A stretch of DNA of 64,000 bases from Arenimonas sp. SCN 70-307 (GTDB lineage Bacteria > Pseudomonadota > Gammaproteobacteria > Xanthomonadales > Xanthomonadaceae): the NCBI RefSeq assembly GCF_001724815.1, contig NZ_MEDO01000002.1, forward strand, positions 62,001 through 126,000, in the 5' to 3' direction. Positions 59,013 through 64,000 of the stretch are shown piece after piece (within the stretch, counting starts at the first letter, position 1; each line of letters starts with the position of its first letter). The notes under the pieces are model-generated. The model was given only the letters and a program-made list of their open reading frames with translations, made no database searches and was not told where the DNA came from. A program made the translations under genes and the position numbers.

Positions 59013-60581
59013 TCAGCCCTTGGGCAGCAGCCGCAGGTGGTGGAAGTCGAAGCTGAAGTCGGTCAGCGACGAGGCCGCTTCCATGCGAAATTCGCGCACC
59101 TTGCCGTCGGGGTCGAGCGTGAAGCTGGCGAAGGCGTCGGCATTGAGCGCGCGGTCGTGCCATCGCACCAGGAAGGTGTCGTGCTGCCAGTGCTCGAGCG
59201 TGCCCACCAGCGCCGCGGTGTGGGCGAAGCGCATCACCAGCTTGCCGTCCTCGAGCGCGATGGCGACGTCGCCATACCAGGCGTCGTTGTAGGTGGCGGC
59301 ATAGCCGGCCAGCGGCAGCGAGGGGCGGCTTCGGCGGTCGCGGGCCTTGAGGTGCGCGGCCCATTTTTCGTCGGCGCCGGCGCGCGCCTTGGCCACGGCC
59401 GCGGCGTAGGCCGCCACCCAGTCGGTGTCGGGCGCGGCCAGGTAGTGGTCCAGCGCCTCCATCGTGACGGCGTTGAAGGCGGCGCCGACTTCCTGGTTGG
59501 TCAGCACCACGATGCCGAGATCGAGCTGCGGCACCAGCGTGACGCGCGAGACCATGCCCGGCCAGCCGCCGGTGTGCCAGACGAGCTTGTGGCCGCGGTA
59601 CTCGCTGATGGACCAGCCCTCGCCATAGCCGGCGAACTGCGGCAGCGCCGGGGCCAGGGCCGGCACCGAGGGCTGGGCCGGGATGCGGATGGGCGTCACC
59701 AGCTCCCACATCGCGCGGTGGCGCGCGGCGCTGAAGAGGCGGCGCTCGCTGCCGTCGTCGTTCTTGCCCAGCACGCCGCCGTCGAGCTGCACGCGCATCC
59801 ACCTGGCGATGTCGTTGACGCTGGCGTAGATGCCGCCGGCGGCCTGGTTGTTCGACCAGGTCATGGGCGGCACGGTCACCAGCGGGCCGCTGAAGCCGGG
59901 CTGGGCGTGGCCGGTGGCGGCGTTCGCGCCGGGCGGCAGGTGGTCGCTGTTGATCACCGCGCCTGCCATGCCCACGGGCACGAAGATGCGTTCGCGCACG
60001 AAGTCGCCGTAGGACTGGCCCGAAACCTCCTCGATCACGCGCTGCGCCACGGCATAAAGCACGTTGTCGTAGGCGTAGTCGGCGCGAAAGCTCGTTTCCA
60101 GCGGCACGTCGCGCAGGCGGCGGACGATTTCCTCGGTGCTGTGGGTGGTGGTGGGCCAGAACAGCAGGTCGCCGGCGCCCAGCGGCAGGCCGCTGCGGTG
60201 CGTGAGCAGGTCGCGGATGCGCATCTCGCGCGTCACGTAGGGGTCGGCCATGCGGAAGCCGGGCAGGTGGTCGATCACCCGGTCGTCGAGCGAGAGCTTG
60301 CCCTCGTCGGCCAGGATCGACAGCGCCGCCGAGGTGTAGGCCTTGGTCTGGGAGGCGATGGCGAAGCGCGTGTCGGCGTCCACCGCGTCGGCGCGGCCCT
60401 GTTCGCGCAGGCCCCAGCCCTGCGCCAGCACCAGCTCGCCATCCTTGACGATGGCGACGGCCACGCCGGGCACCTCGAAGGTGCTGCGCACCGATTCGAC
60501 CACGGGCGAGAGATCGGGCGAACTGGCGACGGCCGCGGGGGCGGCGGCGAGCAGTGCGGAAACAACGATGGCCTGGCGCAC
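59013..60581 (-). CDS. Serine hydrolase (class C beta-lactamase/DD-peptidase fold) with DUF3471 tail
   Basis: 522 residues. Signal peptide to about residue 19-20 (AAPAAVAS). Active serine S77 and lysine K80 in IASQTKAYTS, a Tyr motif in RADYAYDNVLY, and the third motif LVWHTGGWPGM (HTG). The last 110 residues form a DUF3471-like beta domain. Secreted esterase or peptidase; beta-lactamase action is not implied. It is co-directional with the phosphoribosyltransferase gene. Confidence 0.92.
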   Translation of the reverse strand: MRQAIVVSALLAAAPAAVASSPDLSPVVESVRSTFEVPGVAVAIVKDGELVLAQGWGLREQGRADAVDADTRFAIASQTKAYTSAALSILADEGKLSLDDRVIDHLPGFRMADPYVTREMRIRDLLTHRSGLPLGAGDLLFWPTTTHSTEEIVRRLRDVPLETSFRADYAYDNVLYAVAQRVIEEVSGQSYGDFVRERIFVPVGMAGAVINSDHLPPGANAATGHAQPGFSGPLVTVPPMTWSNNQAAGGIYASVNDIARWMRVQLDGGVLGKNDDGSERRLFSAARHRAMWELVTPIRIPAQPSVPALAPALPQFAGYGEGWSISEYRGHKLVWHTGGWPGMVSRVTLVPQLDLGIVVLTNQEVGAAFNAVTMEALDHYLAAPDTDWVAAYAAAVAKARAGADEKWAAHLKARDRRSRPSLPLAGYAATYNDAWYGDVAIALEDGKLVMRFAHTAALVGTLEHWQHDTFLVRWHDRALNADAFASFTLDPDGKVREFRMEAASSLTDFSFDFHHLRLLPKG

Positions 60582-60632
60582 GGGCGGCTCCCTGGGGATG
60601 ACCGCCCGATTATGCCAAGCGCGGCGCCGGCG

Positions 60633-61340
60633 TCAGCCCAGCGGCGGCAGGTCGAACACCAGCACCTCGGCGTCGCGGCCGCCGCGGATGAGCACCTGCG
60701 GTTCGTCGCGCAGCTTGAGTGCGTCGCCCGCGCCCAGGGCATGGCCGTTCACCTCCAGCGCGCCGCGCACCACGTGCACGTAGCCCAGGCGTCCGGGCGC
60801 CAGCGCGAGCGTCGCGGCCTCGTCGCCGTCGAACAGGCCGGCGTACATCCGTGCGTCCTGCTGGATGCGCACCGAGCCCTCGGCGCCGTCGCCGCTGGCG
60901 ACCAGGCGCAGGCGGCCACGCTTCTCGGCGTCGTCGAAGCGGCGCTGGTCGTAGGACGGCGCGATGCCCTGGCGGTCGGGGATGATCCAGATCTGCAGGA
61001 AGTGCGTCGTGCCGGTGCGGCTGTGGTTGTACTCGGAGTGGGTGATGCCGGTGCCGGCGCTCAGGCGCTGCACTTCGCCCGGGTGGATGCTGGCGCCGTT
61101 GCCCATCGAGTCGCGGTGCGCCAGCGCGCCCTCGAGCACGTAGCTGATGATCTCCATGTCGCGGTGGCCATGCGTGCCGAAACCCTGGCCCGCGGCGACG
61201 CGGTCCTCGTTGATCACGCGCAGCGGGCCCCAGTGCACGTGGGCAGGGTCCTGGTAGCCGGCGAAGGAGAAGCTGTGCCAGGAATCGAGCCAGCCGTGGT
61301 TGGCGTGGCCGCGTTCGGCGGCGGGGCGGGGGATGATCAT
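60633..61340 (-). CDS. Pirin family protein (YhaK-like), third copy
   Basis: 235 residues, the short YhaK form. WLDSWHSFSFAGYQDP start, GTHGHRDMEIISYVLEGALA metal motif, ITHSEYNHSRTGTTHFLQIW, and the C-terminal half cupin. YhaK-type pirins respond to oxidants and quinones. It has a strong Shine-Dalgarno (AAGGAGG, 7 nt spacing) and a well-formed promoter with an upstream dyad. Confidence 0.93.
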   Translation of the reverse strand: MIIPRPAAERGHANHGWLDSWHSFSFAGYQDPAHVHWGPLRVINEDRVAAGQGFGTHGHRDMEIISYVLEGALAHRDSMGNGASIHPGEVQRLSAGTGITHSEYNHSRTGTTHFLQIWIIPDRQGIAPSYDQRRFDDAEKRGRLRLVASGDGAEGSVRIQQDARMYAGLFDGDEAATLALAPGRLGYVHVVRGALEVNGHALGAGDALKLRDEPQVLIRGGRDAEVLVFDLPPLG

Positions 61341-61367
61341 GGCGGGGCCTCCTTGGGGCAGGCCTGC

Positions 61368-61396
61368 AGTATCGTCCTGCGCACAATCAGCATCAA
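61368..61396 (-). promoter_or_regulatory. Sigma-70 promoter of the YhaK-like pirin
   Basis: Minus strand: -35 TTGATG (61396-61391), 17-bp spacer, -10 GATACT (61373-61368). Confidence 0.7.
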
Positions 61397-61418
61397 TTAG
61401 GGCTCGGGGCCATCCTTC

Positions 61419-61434
61419 GTTCCAAGAATGGAAC
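61419..61434. promoter_or_regulatory. Dyad activator-site candidate upstream of the pirin promoter
   Basis: GTTCCA-AGAA-TGGAAC, a perfect 6-4-6 palindrome centred about 65 bp before the predicted pirin start point, the usual place for a LysR-type activator. No LysR gene is in the window. Confidence 0.55.
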
Positions 61435-61464
61435 TATCGCCCATTTTCCGTGGCGGCCCGGACC

Positions 61465-62079
61465 TCAGCGGCCCTTGCGGCCGCGGCGCAGGGGTTCGCC
61501 GGCAATCGGCGCCAGCACGAACGACAGGCTGACCAGATGGTCCTGGCCCGGTTTGCGGGGACCCTTGAGCAGGGCCTGGAGCCGTTCGAGCAGCGCATTG
61601 GCTTCGCGCAGCCCGTCTTCGTCCAGCCAACCGCGCGCACGCCCGGCCCAGAGTTCGCGCGCCGGGCCGTCGGTGCGCGTGTCCGGCCGGGCCAGTGCGG
61701 CGCGGAAATCGCGCCCGGCCGCCTGCAGCAGCCGGCCGACAACGGCCTGCACGGCCTCGCCGGCCCCCTCGTGCCGGCCGTAGCGCAGGCGCAGCGTGGT
61801 GCCAGGGGTGTCGCCGATGCGATAGCGCCGCGCGCCGGCGGGTGCTTCCAGCCGTGTCAGCAGGCCCGCTTTGCAGAGGCGATCGAAGTGGTAGTAGAGG
61901 CCGTCCGCCGGCCGCCCGAGTTCGGCGGCGACGGCGGCCACGTCGGCCTCGCCACCGAGGGACGCCAGCGTGTCGACGATGTCCTGCCGGGCCGGGCTGG
62001 CCAGCAGCGCCACGGCGGCGGGATCGGAGACGTCCCGGATACGCGGGGTCGGGACGCGGGGTGGGCGGGGACGTGCCAT
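61465..62079 (-). CDS. ArsR-like winged-helix transcriptional regulator
   Basis: 204 residues. The winged-helix domain is at about 20-90: LLASPARQDIVDTLASLGGE, VAAVAAELGRPADGLYYHFD (recognition helix), and LLTRLEAPAGARRYRIGD (wing). The C-terminal half is helical and could bind a ligand or dimerise. No metal-binding cysteines. A GTTGAAA-N12-TTTCAAC dyad lies 17 bp before its start, suggesting autoregulation. Confidence 0.87.
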   Translation of the reverse strand: MARPRPPRVPTPRIRDVSDPAAVALLASPARQDIVDTLASLGGEADVAAVAAELGRPADGLYYHFDRLCKAGLLTRLEAPAGARRYRIGDTPGTTLRLRYGRHEGAGEAVQAVVGRLLQAAGRDFRAALARPDTRTDGPARELWAGRARGWLDEDGLREANALLERLQALLKGPRKPGQDHLVSLSFVLAPIAGEPLRRGRKGR

Positions 62080-62095
62080 CAGTTGGCTTGCCTGT

Positions 62096-62121
62096 GTTGA
62101 AAAGATGCCTCAAATTTCAAC
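62096..62121. promoter_or_regulatory. Operator candidate between the ArsR-like regulator and the aspartyl protease
   Basis: Perfect dyad GTTGAAA (62096-62102) / TTTCAAC (62115-62121) with 12 bp between, in the 108-bp gap between the two divergent starts and nearest the regulator. Confidence 0.55.
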
Positions 62122-62187
62122 GCAAGTCCCTCCTCCTGGCAAGTGCCGGCCCTCCGGCACGCGCCCATCACCCACACGAGGTTGCCC

Positions 62188-63195
62188 ATGGAATCCCGTC
62201 GATCCCCCTGGCTTCGCGCCGTTTCGATCCTTAGCGCCGCCCTGCTGCTGGGCAGCCTGGCGTCCTGCGGCCAGGCCGAAATGATCCGGCTTTATTTCGC
62301 CAACAACGGCACCGAGGTGCGGCTCGACTCCCCCCTGCCTTTGCGCCTGCCGTTCACCGAGCACGAGGGCTGGATCGTCGTGCAGGCCAGCGTCAACGGC
62401 TCGCCGCCCGTGCCCTTCGTGCTCGACACCGGCGCGTCGATGCTCACCATCCTCACGGCGCCCGACACCGAGGCCCTGGGACTGGACATGGGCGGGCTGC
62501 GGCGCATCGGCGGCGAAGGTGTCTCGGCCATCACGGCGGCCGTGCAGCAGGGCCTGGAGCTGGACTTCGGCCCGTTGGCGCTGCTCGACCAGACCGTGCT
62601 GGCGATCCCGATGGACAACATCCTGTGCAGCGACCAGGTCCGGCCGCCGCCGTTCCGCGGCGTGATCGGGCACGAGCTGTTCGGCCGCTACGTGGTGGAG
62701 GTCGACCACGCCCGCGGCGAAGTCGTGCTGCACGACCCGGCCGACTTTGAATACCGCGGGGACGGCGTGGAGCTGCCGATCGAAATCAGCGCCCGCCACG
62801 CCTACGTGCGCTCGCAGGTGCAGGCGCCGGACGGCGCCGCCTACGAGGCCAGGCTGCACGTCGATACCGGCGCGGGCATCCACCTGAGCCTGTTCCCGCA
62901 GGCGCACGAGGCGATCGTGGTGCCGGCCGGCGGCGAGGACGTGGCGGGCTGCTTCGTCGGCGGGCTGGCGAGCTACCGGCGTGGCGAGCCGGTGCGGCTG
63001 GGCCTGGGCCAGGCGCCGCCGGTCGAGGTGCCGGTGCGCTATTCGACCGGCGACGAGGTGATCAAGCGTGGCCAGCATGGCCGCCTGGGCGCCCGTTTCC
63101 TGGCGGATTACAACGTGGTCTACGACTTTCCCGGCAAGCGCATCATCCTGGCGCCGCGCGCAGTCACACCGTCGATCACCGGGTCTGCCCGCTGA
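62188..63195 (+). CDS. Pepsin/retropepsin-like aspartyl protease lipoprotein with two DTG motifs
   Basis: 335 residues. Lipoprotein signal with lipobox LASC (LLLGSLASCGQ, Cys about 27). The first catalytic motif VLDTGASMLTI is near residue 82 and the second HVDTGAGIHLSL near 230. FRGVIGHELFGRYVVEVDH resembles the flap/loop of the family. Two DTGs in one chain suggest a self-contained protease. The ATG at 62188 fits the signal peptide; an upstream start would spoil it. Confidence 0.85.
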   Translation: MESRRSPWLRAVSILSAALLLGSLASCGQAEMIRLYFANNGTEVRLDSPLPLRLPFTEHEGWIVVQASVNGSPPVPFVLDTGASMLTILTAPDTEALGLDMGGLRRIGGEGVSAITAAVQQGLELDFGPLALLDQTVLAIPMDNILCSDQVRPPPFRGVIGHELFGRYVVEVDHARGEVVLHDPADFEYRGDGVELPIEISARHAYVRSQVQAPDGAAYEARLHVDTGAGIHLSLFPQAHEAIVVPAGGEDVAGCFVGGLASYRRGEPVRLGLGQAPPVEVPVRYSTGDEVIKRGQHGRLGARFLADYNVVYDFPGKRIILAPRAVTPSITGSAR

Positions 63196-63215
63196 ATTCG
63201 ATTGGACCGCCCGCC

Positions 63216-64000
63216 TCAGCGCAGGGTGCGGGCAAACAGCGCCAGGGTCGCCGTCCAGGCCTGCTTCGCGGCGGCCTCGTCGTAGCGGGGCGTGGTGTCG
63301 TTGTGGAAGCCATGCTGCGTGCCCGGCGGCTGGAGCAGGGTGTAGGACTTGCCGGCGGCCTTGAGCGCCTCTTCGTAGGCGGGCCAGCTGGCGTTGACGC
63401 GCGGGTCGTCCTCGGCCAGCACGACCAGCAGTTCGGCCGTGATGGCCGGTACGGCGTCCACCGGCGGCGCCGAGCCATAGAAGGGTGCGGCGGCCTTGAG
63501 GTCAGGCAGGCGCGTGGCCAGGAAGTTGGCGATGGCGCCGCCGTAGCAGAAGCCAACGACGCCCATGCGGCCGTTGCCCAGCGGGTGCGACTGCAGCCAG
63601 GCGGCCGCGGCCAGCAGGTCTTCGCGGGTGCGGGCCTGGTCGAGCTCCTGGAACTTCGACCGCGCGCTGTCCTCGTCGCCTGGGTAGCCGCCGAGCGGGA
63701 ACAGGGCGTCGGGGGCGAAGGCCAGGTAGCCCTCGAGCGCGAGCCGACGGGTGACGTCCTCGATATGCGGGTTCAGGCCGCGGTTCTCGTGCACCACCAG
63801 CACCAGCGGCAGCGGGCCCCCGGCGCCGGCCGGCGCGGCGAGGTAGCCGCGGGCCTCGCCGTAGCCCGCGGGCGAGGGAATCGTTTCGTAGCGCGTCGCC
63901 AGGCGCGCGTCGTCCTCCGCCACCTGCCGCGCCTGCACGAACTTCGGCGACAGCGCCGCCAGCAGGCCGGCCGCGGTGGTGCCGCCGACGGCGAAACGCG
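63216..64000 (-). CDS. Dienelactone hydrolase family protein (5' end beyond window)
   Basis: At least 260 residues; the frame stays open to the window edge, where FAVGGTTAAGLLAALSPKFV looks like the hydrophobic part of a (possibly Tat) signal peptide. Catalytic cysteine in VVGFCYGGAIANF, acid region VVLAEDDPRVNASWP and histidine in GTQHGFHND. An exported DLH-type carboxymethylenebutenolidase-like hydrolase; the true start is outside the window. Confidence 0.9.
   Translation of the reverse strand, partial: RFAVGGTTAAGLLAALSPKFVQARQVAEDDARLATRYETIPSPAGYGEARGYLAAPAGAGGPLPLVLVVHENRGLNPHIEDVTRRLALEGYLAFAPDALFPLGGYPGDEDSARSKFQELDQARTREDLLAAAAWLQSHPLGNGRMGVVGFCYGGAIANFLATRLPDLKAAAPFYGSAPPVDAVPAITAELLVVLAEDDPRVNASWPAYEEALKAAGKSYTLLQPPGTQHGFHNDTTPRYDEAAAKQAWTATLALFARTLR

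Noticed and set aside
59013..60581. Beta-lactamase resistance gene
   Set aside because: The fold is shared by esterases and peptidases, and the DUF3471-like tail and context do not indicate resistance.
58740..61400. 886-codon plus-strand frame opposite the serine hydrolase and pirin
   Set aside because: Both minus-strand genes show full catalytic motifs; this frame is a shadow.

Overview
The window is very GC-rich (about 70% by eye), densely coding bacterial chromosome. The gene content and order point to a gammaproteobacterium of the Xanthomonadales/Lysobacteraceae type. The pointers are a Kdo kinase (KdkA), a cysteine-free ribosomal protein L32 of the kind known from xanthomonads, a BUD32-like protein between fabH and fabD, a PabB with the PIAGT motif described for Stenotrophomonas, and a PilZ protein at the end of the tmk-holB run. 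The genus cannot be fixed from the sequence alone. No prophage, insertion sequence, CRISPR array, rRNA or integrative element was seen.

Layout. 1-1.9 kb: yafS-like methyltransferase, rnhA and dnaQ, overlapping ATGA-style. 1.9-9.2 kb: a Ser/Thr kinase, a PP2C phosphatase, an Ig-repeat autotransporter and an exported caspase-like protein, which look like one signalling/surface module. 9.2-14.6 kb: tRNA-Ser(CGA), then LPS-core genes (GT9, kdkA), an MBL-fold hydrolase and moaA-C-D-E. 14.6-18.1 kb: a cluster of hairpins, SRP RNA and tRNA-Ser(GGA) on the minus strand, then dnaX-ybaB-recR-hit on the plus strand. 18.1-24.4 kb: minus-strand moxR-DUF58-tgpA-slp, then a GT39 glycosyltransferase.

24.4-37 kb: yceF and a membrane coiled-coil protein, divergent from a long plus-strand run: yceD-rpmF-fabH-(kinase-like)-fabD-fabG-acpP-fabF-pabB-pabC-mltG-tmk-holB-pilZ. 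This run joins ribosome, fatty-acid, folate, cell-wall and replication functions behind a consensus sigma-70 promoter that sits almost on the yceD start codon. 37-39.5 kb: an ECF sigma factor fused to a membrane domain, a DUF2007 protein and tesB. 39.53-40.36 kb has no gene. It holds a roughly 730-bp imperfect palindrome made of two inverted copies of one element, each carrying a 26-bp perfect hairpin whose base-pair differences between the copies are all compensated.

40.4-64 kb: mostly housekeeping and accessory single genes (AmpD-like amidase, MOSC, YqiA-like hydrolase, rlmKL, a phospholipid-methyltransferase-like protein, a PotF-like lipoprotein, GNATs, three pirins, mfd, aidB, a DUF481 porin-like protein, a phosphoribosyltransferase, a serine hydrolase, an ArsR-like regulator, an aspartyl protease lipoprotein and a dienelactone hydrolase cut by the window end). 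Several dyad-symmetric putative operators lie in the intergenic gaps here.

The two most interesting places are the palindromic element at 39586-40316 and the kinase/phosphatase/autotransporter/caspase locus at 1928-9206.
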